Of a stretch of 45,045 nucleotides of DNA, positions 9,291 to 16,704 are shown piece after piece. The stretch comes from Falsirhodobacter sp. alg1 (GTDB taxonomy: Bacteria > Pseudomonadota > Alphaproteobacteria > Rhodobacterales > Rhodobacteraceae), in NCBI RefSeq assembly GCF_000739715.2, contig NZ_BBJC02000001.1, positions 154,061 to 199,105 of the forward strand, given 5' to 3'. The notes beneath the pieces were generated by a model. That model was not told the DNA's origin, made no database searches, and saw only the letters and a program-made list of their open reading frames with translations. Every line of letters starts with the position of its first letter. Within the stretch, counting starts at the first letter, position 1. Made by a program: the position numbers and the translations under genes.

Positions 9291-9701
9291 TCAGCGGGTC
9301 AGGCCGACCTCGATCAAGCGCGCCTTTGCGCTGCTTTCCCCGGTCCAGCCCGTACCGGAACCGATCACGCAGGCAATGCCGTCCGGACGGGTATAGCTGA
9401 CCGTCCAGGTCCCTTGCTGATCGGACGCCCAGACGTCGAATTTGCGACCGTCACTGCGCGAGGAGGAAAGAATAACCTCTTCGCCATATGCCTCACCTAG
9501 ATCGGCGCCCAGCATTTCGGGATTGGCGCAATAGGGATCCGTGGGTAGCTGGTCGACCCCGGTGCGGGTAATACTGTCGTAATAGGCCAGATCGACCGGT
9601 TCGGCGCCCCTGTCCGCTGGCATCACCGCAGCTGCCGGCCACACTGTCAGGGTGGTCATCGCCCCGGCAAGGGCCATATGGCGGGTCATTTTCCAGAACA
9701 T
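9291..9701 (-). CDS. small secreted protein of unknown function
   Basis: A 136-residue protein with an N-terminal signal peptide (basic start MFWKMTRHM, hydrophobic core, cleavage probably after PAAA at about residue 25). The mature part has two cysteines (C58 in DPYCANPEML and C111 in GIACVIG) that could form a disulfide, and a C-terminal segment with GTWTVSYTRPDG then GTGW. It resembles small periplasmic hypothetical proteins common in Rhodobacteraceae, but no function is known to me. The ATG at 9701 is preferred over an upstream in-frame ATG because AGGAGA lies just before it and the signal peptide begins there. It is transcribed toward ahcY, 61 bp away. Confidence 0.72.
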   Translation of the reverse strand: MFWKMTRHMALAGAMTTLTVWPAAAVMPADRGAEPVDLAYYDSITRTGVDQLPTDPYCANPEMLGADLGEAYGEEVILSSSRSDGRKFDVWASDQQGTWTVSYTRPDGIACVIGSGTGWTGESSAKARLIEVGLTR

Positions 9702-9917
9702 CACGTCTCTCCTTGTTACCGGATCAACGAGCGGACCTTGGGTTTGTTCCAGCGGCCAGTGCCAGCGCGCTTTGTAACCGCTACGCGAAACCACCGAAAT
9801 CCGGTGGTTTGGATTGACATTGGACAGGGCCTCCAATTGAAATCACGTTTCATTCCCTACGATTGATGGCCCCATGCTCTTGCCGATTCCAGACTGTCAC
9901 AAACCTGCCCGATACAG
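9702..9917. promoter_or_regulatory. divergent intergenic region, no gene seen
   Basis: 216 bp between the divergent small secreted protein gene and the HD-domain gene. It should contain both promoters. No convincing -35/-10 pair, RNA structure or small ORF with a ribosome-binding site was identified. Confidence 0.3.
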
Positions 9918-10520
9918 ATGGCTGCTGCAGTCATGACCCGTGCATGGCAACGTATGCTCTCCGGGCGGCGACTGGATTTGCTGGATCCGACGCCGATGGA
10001 TATCGAGATCTCGGACATTGCGCATGGGCTGTCGTTCGTTGCCCGCTGGAATGGCCAGACGAGTGGGGATTGGCCCTATTCCGTGGCCGAACATTCCCTG
10101 CTGGTAGAGGAAATTCTGGGGCGCATCGATCCACAGGCAGGCGTGCCCGCCCGTTTGGCTGCCTTGCTGCATGATGCCCCGGAATATGTGATCGGCGACA
10201 TGATCAGCCCTGTAAAAGCAGCGATCGGCCCGGACTACACCGAGCTGGATGCGCGGCTGACAGCGGCAATCCACATACGTTTCGGTTTGCCGGCGCAATT
10301 GCCTGCCCCGTTGAAAAAGCGAATCAAACAGGCAGACAAACTTTCGGCACGTATGGAAGCCGTGCAGATTGCAGGTTTTACGGAAACCGAAGCGTCGCGA
10401 TATTTCGGCAAAGCAGCCGAAGACATCACAAGAGGGCTGAGCCTGAAGCTCCGCCCTCCGATGGAAACACGTCAGGCATTTCTGGCGCGTTTTTCTGATC
10501 TGATCACAGCCTTAAACTGA
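9918..10520 (+). CDS. HD-domain phosphohydrolase (YfbR-like)
   Basis: A 200-residue metal-dependent HD phosphohydrolase. The metal-ligand pattern is visible: VAEHSLLVEEI (H59), then LLHDAPEYVIGDMISPVK with the HD doublet at H85/D86 and a downstream aspartate. The family includes YfbR-like 5'-deoxynucleotidases, so nucleotide salvage is possible, but substrate cannot be assigned from sequence. The start is uncertain: ATG at 9918 and in-frame ATG at 9933 both lack a clear Shine-Dalgarno sequence. It converges with the H-NS-like gene, overlapping its 3' end by 9 bp. Confidence 0.82.
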   Translation: MAAAVMTRAWQRMLSGRRLDLLDPTPMDIEISDIAHGLSFVARWNGQTSGDWPYSVAEHSLLVEEILGRIDPQAGVPARLAALLHDAPEYVIGDMISPVKAAIGPDYTELDARLTAAIHIRFGLPAQLPAPLKKRIKQADKLSARMEAVQIAGFTETEASRYFGKAAEDITRGLSLKLRPPMETRQAFLARFSDLITALN

Positions 10521-10820
10521 CATTTCGTCGCGTGTTTTACCTGCGGCGATCGCATCCGTGAACCAACGAGGCTTACGTCCGCGGCCGGACCAGGTTTCGT
10601 TGGGATCATCCGGATTGGCAAATTTCACCGTAGCAGGCGCCCGCTTGCGTGGCTGTGCCATTTCGCACAATTCCTGCAGAGAGAAACCGAGTTCACGGGC
10701 CTCTGCTTCGAGCTTCTGGGCCGCTTCACGCTTTTTACGATCCTCGTAATTGGCAATGGTACGATCCAATTCGTTTTTTAGATCTTTAAGTTCTTTTAGC
10801 GAGAGCTCATTCAAATCCAT
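10512..10820 (-). CDS. hvrA: H-NS/HvrA-family nucleoid protein
   Basis: A 102-residue H-NS-family DNA-binding protein. The N-terminal half is a charged coiled-coil oligomerisation region (about 5-50). The C-terminal DNA-binding loop is TWSGRGRKPRWF at 76-87, with the family core GRGRKPRW. In Rhodobacter capsulatus the homologue HvrA lies next to regA and regulates photosynthesis and nitrogen-fixation genes; here the gene follows regA on the same strand by 110 bp. The name is assigned from family and synteny. The host's phototrophic ability cannot be judged from this window. Confidence 0.86.
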   Translation of the reverse strand: MDLNELSLKELKDLKNELDRTIANYEDRKKREAAQKLEAEARELGFSLQELCEMAQPRKRAPATVKFANPDDPNETWSGRGRKPRWFTDAIAAGKTRDEMSV

Positions 10821-10930
10821 GTTGGTTAGCCTATAAACTTTTCTTCACGTCCGAATTATTCCTTTTGAAGAAAAATACAATCCCATACGCGGATTCACGC
10901 CCATTCTAACGATAACGTTATAATAAACGC

Positions 10931-11485
10931 TTATTTCGGGCTTCGTTTTGCCAATATTCGTTGAAGGGTCCGACGGTGCATATTTAGCCTCCGGGCCGTT
11001 TCGGAAACATTGCGATCGCACATTTCGTACACGCGCTGGATGTGCTCCCACCTGACACGGTCGGCCGACATGGGGTTATCCGGTGGATGCGGAAGGGATT
11101 CGCCGTTCGAGAGTAACGCGGTCGTGACCTCATTCGCATCGGCAGGCTTGGAAAGATAGTCCGTTGCCCCGATTTTGACCGCAGCAACGGCGGTTGCAAT
11201 CGCCCCATAGCCGGTCAGAACAACAACGCGGCAATCCGGGCGGCGCTCTCGCAATAGTTCCACGACATCAAGACCGTTGCCATCCGCCAGACGCAAATCC
11301 ACCACGGCATAGGCAGGGGCGTGTTCCAGAACCAGCGCCTTGCCTTCGGCCACGCTATCCGCGGTACGGGGCAGAAAACCGCGCTTTTCCATCGCCTTTG
11401 CAAGGCGCTTCACAAACGGCTCATCGTCGTCCACCAGCAGAAGCGTCCGGTCCTCTCCCAGATCCAGATGGATATCTTCGGGCAT
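10931..11485 (-). CDS. regA: redox response regulator RegA (PrrA/ActR)
   Basis: Response regulator of the global redox system that controls photosynthesis, respiration, CO2 and N2 fixation and hydrogenase genes in Rhodobacter. The 184 residues comprise a receiver domain (acidic LLLVDDDE at 16-22, phospho-acceptor D63 in VVDLRLADGNG, and lysine in YLSKPADANEV) and a Fis-type C-terminal helix-turn-helix (NVSETARRLNMHRRTLQRIL). D63 matches the numbering known for RegA. It is divergent from its kinase gene regB across 131 bp and is followed by hvrA. The intervening senC of the R. capsulatus order is missing. Confidence 0.96.
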   Translation of the reverse strand: MPEDIHLDLGEDRTLLLVDDDEPFVKRLAKAMEKRGFLPRTADSVAEGKALVLEHAPAYAVVDLRLADGNGLDVVELLRERRPDCRVVVLTGYGAIATAVAAVKIGATDYLSKPADANEVTTALLSNGESLPHPPDNPMSADRVRWEHIQRVYEMCDRNVSETARRLNMHRRTLQRILAKRSPK

Positions 11486-11616
11486 TCTCGGCTCTCCTCG
11501 GTGAAGTGTTTTCGTTAGACCGTTGCTGGCGCTACGTCAAATAATGCGCGCGTTGTACCTTGTCCCGCGCAAGATTACGCTGATCCCCAATTTAGGTTAT
11601 CGTTGCAAGGAATGCC
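11486..11616. promoter_or_regulatory. regA-regB divergent promoter region
   Basis: 131 bp between the divergent start codons of regA and regB. It contains GCGC-rich elements, for example the GCGC half-sites flanking an AT-rich spacer around 11530-11550, which might bind RegA; autoregulation is known for this system in relatives. No exact promoter hexamers were fixed. AAGGA sits just upstream of the regB ATG. Confidence 0.35.
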
Positions 11617-12993
11617 ATGGACACCACAGCAACACCGATGATGCGCCGTGGCGATTGGCTGCGGTTGCGGACGCTTATTATCCTGAGATGGATTTCCATT
11701 CTGGGGCAATTGGCAGCCATCAGCGTTTCCTATCGCTATCTCGACATCCATTTGCCGCTGATTCCCTGCTGTCTGGTGGTGGCGCTGGCAATTTGCGTGA
11801 ACCTGTTCCTGACATGGTACATTCCCGGCCATCGCCATTTGACCGAAAACGAGGCACTCCGGACGCTGCTGTTCGATATGGTACAGCTTTCCCTTCTGGT
11901 GTTCCTGACCGGCGGGCTTTCCAATCCGTTCGTGCTGCTGATCCTTGCGCCGGTTTTCATCGCAGCCTCGGCGCTGAACCTCAGAACCACGATCATCCTT
12001 GCGCTATGCGCGACGGTTTGCGTATCCGCCGTCACACTCTGGCATCTGCCGATGGAACTTTCGGACGGCACCCTGCTGCAAACTCCGGCATTGTTCCGCT
12101 TCGGATTTTGGCTGTCTATCGTAATTGGCATCGTTTTCACGTCGGTTTACGCCCGCCGCGTTTCCACGGAAATCCGCACTACATCCAACGCCTTGCTGGC
12201 CACCCAGATGGCGCTGGCACGCGAACAGAAGTTGACCGATCTGGGCGGGGTCGTGGCCGCCGCGGCTCATGAACTGGGTACGCCCCTGGCCACGATCAAA
12301 ATGGTCAGCGCCGAGCTGATGGAGGAACTGTCGGACCGCGCCGATCTGGCCGAGGACGCCGCCCTGATCCGGGAGCAGGCGCAACGCTGCGGCGATATTC
12401 TGCAATCCATGGGGCGCGCCGGCAAAGAAGACAGCCATATGCGCCAAGCCCCCCTGACCACCGTATTGCGCGAAGCCGCAGAACCGCATCTGTCGCGCGG
12501 AAAAACCGTGCATTTCACGTCCGAACCCGAATCCGGCAGCGACGCCCGTATCCCCATCATCCAACGCCGTCCTGAAATCATTCACGGCCTTCGCAATCTG
12601 GTGCAGAATGCCGTCGATTTTGCGGATGGAAATGTCTGGGTGGATGCCCGATGGAGCGACCGCGAAATCCATATCCGCATTGCCGATGACGGGGCAGGCT
12701 ATACGCCGCAAATCATTGCACGGATCGGCGAGCCGTTTGTCCGGGCCCGCCGGTTACCACAGGATCTGATCCTGCGGCCCGATTACGAAGGCATGGGGTT
12801 GGGGCTGTTTATCGCAAAAACGCTATTGGAACGAACAGGCGCGCATCTGAAGTTCGGAAACGGATCGGATCCGTTTCTGGCACCCGAGGAACATCCCTTG
12901 CGAAGCGGTGCCGTGGTGGATCTGGTCTGGCCCATCGAAGCATTGGTAACAAACGATGGCCCATTGGAGGAAAACCGTCCCTTCGCCCTGTGA
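11617..12993 (+). CDS. regB: redox sensor histidine kinase RegB (PrrB/ActS)
   Basis: A membrane sensor kinase that reads cellular redox state and phosphorylates RegA. The 458 residues have about six N-terminal transmembrane segments (roughly 20-180), containing the quinone-binding heptapeptide GGLSNPF at 99-105. The H-box AAHELGTPLATI follows, with phospho-acceptor H218, then the redox-active cysteine C258 in QAQRCGDIL, an N-box (NLVQNAVDFADG) and G-boxes (DDGAGY and GMGLGLFIAKTLLERTG). H218 and C258 are both offset by seven from R. capsulatus H225 and C265, which supports orthology. It is divergent from regA. Confidence 0.97.
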   Translation: MDTTATPMMRRGDWLRLRTLIILRWISILGQLAAISVSYRYLDIHLPLIPCCLVVALAICVNLFLTWYIPGHRHLTENEALRTLLFDMVQLSLLVFLTGGLSNPFVLLILAPVFIAASALNLRTTIILALCATVCVSAVTLWHLPMELSDGTLLQTPALFRFGFWLSIVIGIVFTSVYARRVSTEIRTTSNALLATQMALAREQKLTDLGGVVAAAAHELGTPLATIKMVSAELMEELSDRADLAEDAALIREQAQRCGDILQSMGRAGKEDSHMRQAPLTTVLREAAEPHLSRGKTVHFTSEPESGSDARIPIIQRRPEIIHGLRNLVQNAVDFADGNVWVDARWSDREIHIRIADDGAGYTPQIIARIGEPFVRARRLPQDLILRPDYEGMGLGLFIAKTLLERTGAHLKFGNGSDPFLAPEEHPLRSGAVVDLVWPIEALVTNDGPLEENRPFAL

Positions 12994-13106
12994 TATTTTT
13001 AAACCGTCAGGCCGCCATGTTCGATTATTTTCATTAATTTAATTTTTTATTAACCACTCCACGAACATTCCATCTCTCAACAAGAAAAACAGTCCGGGGG
13101 TGGTGT
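12994..13106 (+). promoter_or_regulatory. AT-rich upstream region of the DivL-like gene
   Basis: 113 bp that becomes strongly AT-rich at about 13015-13055, unlike the flanking coding DNA. It should hold the promoter of the PAS-protein gene. No exact -35/-10 pair is called. GGGGGTGG precedes the ATG at 13107. Confidence 0.35.
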
Positions 13107-14591
13107 ATGGGTGTTGCGTGGGTCGACCTTGTGCGGATCGAGGCTATCGCGGCTTTGGCCTGTATTGCCGCCTTTATCGGCAGGGCTTTATTAACACGGC
13201 GCGCCAATGTGTCTGCCGTCGTTCCGAATGACGAAGTGGTATTTCTATTCGATGGCAACCAGCTTCTGGATGCCAGCGCCCCGGCAAGGCATCTGCTATC
13301 GGCGCTTTCCCCGCAAAAGGGAAATGAACGTGGCTGTCTTATTACATACCTCACCTCTCATTTCTCGGATGCGGGTGATCAGATTGCGGGGCTTGATCAA
13401 TCCGGACGCGTGCAATTGCAGGGCAAAGGACTGGTTTGTCTTGCAGAAAAGCATGGCGGCATTACGCGCATCACGCTGGATGGTGATAATGGAACAGGCC
13501 ATGACATCCTGACCCGCCGTGTGGAAATGGATGAGGTCATGAAATTGCGCCGACTGGTGCAATCCGTTCCTGTACCCGTCTGGCATGAGGGGCAGGACGG
13601 CGAAATAACCTGGGCCAATGCTGCCTATCTGGATCGGCTCGGGCAAAGCGCACCACGCTGGCCGGTCCCGCATCTGTTCCCCACGAATGGCGAAGCGGTC
13701 AATGCAGCTCCATCTGAAGCAAAACCCGACTGGTTTCACGTGGAACGTATTCCGGCGAATGACGGACAGCGCACGGGGTTCGCTCTTTCCGTCAACCGCG
13801 CGGTTCAGGCCGAGGCCGATCTGAAAGAGTTCCGCCAGACGCTGACCCGCACCTTTGCGGACCTTCCCATCGGGCTCGCGATCTTCGATCAACGACGCAC
13901 TCTGCAAATCTTCAATCCTGCACTGCTGGATCTGACGGGCCTGCAGTCGGATTTTCTATCCGGCCGCCCGACATTGTTCGCCTTTCTGGATGCCATGCGG
14001 GCAAACAGCATGATCCCCGAGCCAAAGGACTATCGCAACTGGCGCAAGCAGATGATGGATCTGGAAAAGGCCGCCGCGAACGGCAGCTACAAGGAGACAT
14101 GGAATCTTTCCGGGGGGCAAACCTATCGTGTCATGGGGCGCCCGCATCCGAATGGCGCACTGGCCCTCATGTTCGAGGATATCTCCAGCGAAATTACCCG
14201 TACACGCAGCTATCGTGCCGATCTGGAGCTGGGTCAGGCGGTTCTGGATGGCATGTCGGAGGCGGTGGCCGTCTTTTCACCCTCCGGTCATCTGCTGATC
14301 TCCAACACACCCTATGAAGCCCTGTGGCGGGATGAAATCGGTACGACCCTGCGGGAAGAAACAGCCACGACCCTTTGTGCCAGATGGCGCGATGCCACGG
14401 TTCCGACCGAATTATGGACATATATAGAGGATTTCATCACGTCTTTCGGCCCAAGGGCCGGCGGGACGGGCAGGGCGCAACTGCATGATGGCCGCTGGCT
14501 GGAATGCCGCTATTCGCTCGTGGCGGGCGGGGCGGCTATGGTGGTCTTCACACCTCATGCCTATGTTGAACGGCAAATGCTCCGCGCCTGA
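13107..14591 (+). CDS. divL: membrane-anchored multi-PAS protein, DivL-like, lacking a kinase domain
   Basis: A 494-residue protein with one N-terminal membrane helix (about 8-28) followed by several PAS-type folds: one around 150-230 (VPVPVWHEGQDGEITWANAAYLDRLG), one around 250-350 (LPIGLAIFDQRRTLQIFNPALLDLTGL) and one around 375-480 (VLDGMSEAVAVFSPSGHLLISN). No histidine-kinase H-box, N-box or G-box follows; the protein ends in the last PAS domain. A PAS protein upstream of tsaE-amgK-murU-addBA is the position of divL in alphaproteobacteria, and R. capsulatus DivL is described as a PAS protein acting in the CckA-ChpT-CtrA relay without its own kinase domain. The name is therefore inferred from domain order and synteny. 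Confidence 0.7.
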   Translation: MGVAWVDLVRIEAIAALACIAAFIGRALLTRRANVSAVVPNDEVVFLFDGNQLLDASAPARHLLSALSPQKGNERGCLITYLTSHFSDAGDQIAGLDQSGRVQLQGKGLVCLAEKHGGITRITLDGDNGTGHDILTRRVEMDEVMKLRRLVQSVPVPVWHEGQDGEITWANAAYLDRLGQSAPRWPVPHLFPTNGEAVNAAPSEAKPDWFHVERIPANDGQRTGFALSVNRAVQAEADLKEFRQTLTRTFADLPIGLAIFDQRRTLQIFNPALLDLTGLQSDFLSGRPTLFAFLDAMRANSMIPEPKDYRNWRKQMMDLEKAAANGSYKETWNLSGGQTYRVMGRPHPNGALALMFEDISSEITRTRSYRADLELGQAVLDGMSEAVAVFSPSGHLLISNTPYEALWRDEIGTTLREETATTLCARWRDATVPTELWTYIEDFITSFGPRAGGTGRAQLHDGRWLECRYSLVAGGAAMVVFTPHAYVERQMLRA

Positions 14592-14638
14592 TTGCATCAC
14601 CGCTTGCGCCCAGCGCGCAGGGCCGTCATTTTCGCGGC

Positions 14639-16045
14639 ATGACCCAACATCGCCTTCTTCTTCCGCTCGCCTCTGACAGCGACACCACCCGCCTCGGCGA
14701 GGATCTGGCCCATGTTCTGCGCAGGGGCGAGACTGTGTTGCTGACAGGCGGAATAGGGGCCGGAAAGACCCATCTGTCCCGCGCCCTGATACATGCCCGA
14801 ACGGGCGAAGTGGACATTCCATCCCCCACATTCACACTGGTTCAGACCTATGCCGGCGATCCGGATATCTGGCATGCCGATCTTTACAGGCTGTCGCATC
14901 CCGATGACGCGATCGAACTCGGCCTCCATGATGCGATGGAGGATGCCATCACGCTGATCGAATGGCCGGACCGGCTGGGTGATCTGGCCCCTGCGAATGC
15001 CTTGCGTATCACGTTGGAGGTCGAGGGGAACGGGCGTCTTGCCACACTGAACGGCCCGCCCGATCTGCTGGCGCGGCTTCGCCTGCAACAGGCCCAGGGG
15101 GTTCTGGGCGGATGGGAGGGGGCTATCGACACCCCGCTGGCAGGAGATGCCTCTGCCCGCAGCTATCGACGACTGGCCTTGGGGGACCGGCGCGCCGTTC
15201 TGATGGATTCCCCACCGCGCAGCGGGGATGATCCGGCAGACTTCGTGGCGATCGGCAATCATCTGGCCGCGCTTGGTCTTTCCCCCCCGCGCGTTCATGC
15301 CGCCGACATTCCGCGTGGCTTTCTGTTGTTGGAGGATCTGGGCGATGATCTGTTTGCCCGTCTGCTGGCACATACCCCGTCGGCAGAGGCGGAGCTTTAT
15401 ACGGCAGCAACCGATGTCCTGCAGCATCTGCACGCAAGCCCCGCCCCGTCCGGCCTTGCGGATTTGTCCGCCCAGGAATGGGCACATGCGATCACCCCCG
15501 CGTTTGAATGGTACCGCCATTGCGCCACCGGCAACGCGGGAAACCCGGCAGCCACGGTTGCAGCCCTCGCGACTGCGCTGGACAGCCATGCGAATGGCCC
15601 TCGCGTTCTTATCCTGCGCGATTATCATGCCGAAAATCTGCTGTGGCTCCCTGAACGCAAGGGGGTTGCCCGTGTGGGGCTGCTGGATTTCCAGCTGGGT
15701 CAGATGGGACAGCCCGGCTATGACCTCGTCTCCCTTCTGCAGGACGCGCGGCGCGATGTGGCCCCTGAAACAGAACAGGCGATGATTGCGCGTTTCGACC
15801 CGTCAGCGGCCTTTGCTGCGGCCTATGCCGTGCTGGGGGCCCAGCGCAATTTGCGCATCCTCGGAATTTTTGCGCGCCTGGCCGTGGCTGCGGGCAAACC
15901 CGCCTATCTGCACCTGATCCCCCGTGTCTGGGGGCACCTGCAACGCAATCTGGCGCACCCCGTGCTTGCGGATGTGGCCACCACGCTGGATCTTCCCGCG
16001 CCCACACCCGACGTTCTGGACAGGATTGCCCGATGCCGCCCCTGA
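14639..16045 (+). CDS. tsaE: TsaE - AmgK-like sugar kinase fusion protein
   Basis: A single 468-residue frame holds two normally separate proteins. Residues 1 to about 137 are TsaE, the ATPase of t6A tRNA modification, with Walker A GGIGAGKT (37-44), switch SPTFTLVQTY (62-71), HADLYR (79-84) and IEWPDRL (108-113). Residues from about 160 are an aminoglycoside-phosphotransferase fold of the AmgK type, which phosphorylates MurNAc/GlcNAc at C1 in peptidoglycan recycling: LAGDASARSY (168-176), catalytic LRDYHAENLL (D328, N333) and metal-binding LLDFQ (D350). No ATG or GTG start occurs in frame at the junction, so a true fusion is indicated. murU overlaps its 3' end by 13 nt, supporting the AmgK-MurU assignment. 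Confidence 0.9.
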   Translation: MTQHRLLLPLASDSDTTRLGEDLAHVLRRGETVLLTGGIGAGKTHLSRALIHARTGEVDIPSPTFTLVQTYAGDPDIWHADLYRLSHPDDAIELGLHDAMEDAITLIEWPDRLGDLAPANALRITLEVEGNGRLATLNGPPDLLARLRLQQAQGVLGGWEGAIDTPLAGDASARSYRRLALGDRRAVLMDSPPRSGDDPADFVAIGNHLAALGLSPPRVHAADIPRGFLLLEDLGDDLFARLLAHTPSAEAELYTAATDVLQHLHASPAPSGLADLSAQEWAHAITPAFEWYRHCATGNAGNPAATVAALATALDSHANGPRVLILRDYHAENLLWLPERKGVARVGLLDFQLGQMGQPGYDLVSLLQDARRDVAPETEQAMIARFDPSAAFAAAYAVLGAQRNLRILGIFARLAVAAGKPAYLHLIPRVWGHLQRNLAHPVLADVATTLDLPAPTPDVLDRIARCRP

Positions 16046-16704
16046 TGCTGTTTGCCGCCGGTAAAGGAACACGCATGGGAGCGCTGACCGCCAATCTGCC
16101 CAAGCCGATGGTCCGGGTTGCGGGTCGCCCGCTGGTGGATCATGCGCTGGATCAGGTTCGGGATGCAGGCATTACCCGTATCGTAGCCAATACGCATTAC
16201 TGCCCCGCCCCCCTGCAGAACCATCTGCCGTCCGACATCATCCTTTCCCATGAAGAGGCACTGCTGGAAACGGGGGGCGGCCTGCGCGCGGCCCTGCCGC
16301 TACTGGGCACAGGGCCGGTCATGACGCTGAACACCGACGCCGTCTGGACAGGAGAAAACCCCCTGACCCAGCTTCTGGCGGCCTGGGACCCGGACCGTAT
16401 GGATGCCCTGCTGCTTCTGCTGCCCGCGTCCGGGGCCACGGGCCATAGCGGTACAGGGGATTTCGTGATGGAGGGCACCACGCTGCGCCGCGCCAACGGG
16501 CAGCCCGGTTCCGTCTATCTGGGGGCGCAGATTCTGAAACCCGATGGCCTGAGGGATATTCCCGATACTGCATTCAGCCTGAATCTGTTGTGGGACCGTA
16601 TGATCCCCCAAGGTAGGATGCATGGCGTGATACACCGGGGGGGCTGGTGCGACGTGGGCCGCCCCGAAAGCATTCCTTTGGCCGAGGACTTGTTGAATGG
16701 CTGA
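16033..16704 (+). CDS. murU: N-acetylmuramate alpha-1-phosphate uridylyltransferase MurU
   Basis: A sugar-1-phosphate nucleotidyltransferase of 223 residues. The N-terminal nucleotide-binding signature LFAAGKGTRMGALTANLPKP is complete, and the sugar-pocket segment LLETGGGLRAALPLLG and the metal-binding LNTDAVW are present. Following AmgK, MurU converts MurNAc-1-phosphate and UTP to UDP-MurNAc, feeding recycled cell-wall sugar into peptidoglycan synthesis and bypassing fosfomycin-sensitive MurA. It overlaps the tsaE-amgK fusion by 13 nt and addB by 8 nt, so it is part of a tight operon. The choice of MurU over other uridylyltransferases rests on the AmgK neighbour. Confidence 0.88.
   Translation: MPPLMLFAAGKGTRMGALTANLPKPMVRVAGRPLVDHALDQVRDAGITRIVANTHYCPAPLQNHLPSDIILSHEEALLETGGGLRAALPLLGTGPVMTLNTDAVWTGENPLTQLLAAWDPDRMDALLLLLPASGATGHSGTGDFVMEGTTLRRANGQPGSVYLGAQILKPDGLRDIPDTAFSLNLLWDRMIPQGRMHGVIHRGGWCDVGRPESIPLAEDLLNG

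Noticed and set aside
7853-9400. Long open frame antisense to ahcY
   Set aside because: It mirrors the codon structure of a strong AhcY gene, has no recognisable domain and no ribosome-binding site.
9702-9836. 45-codon N-terminal extension of the small secreted protein
   Set aside because: It would bury the signal peptide; AGGAGA stands directly before ATG 9701.
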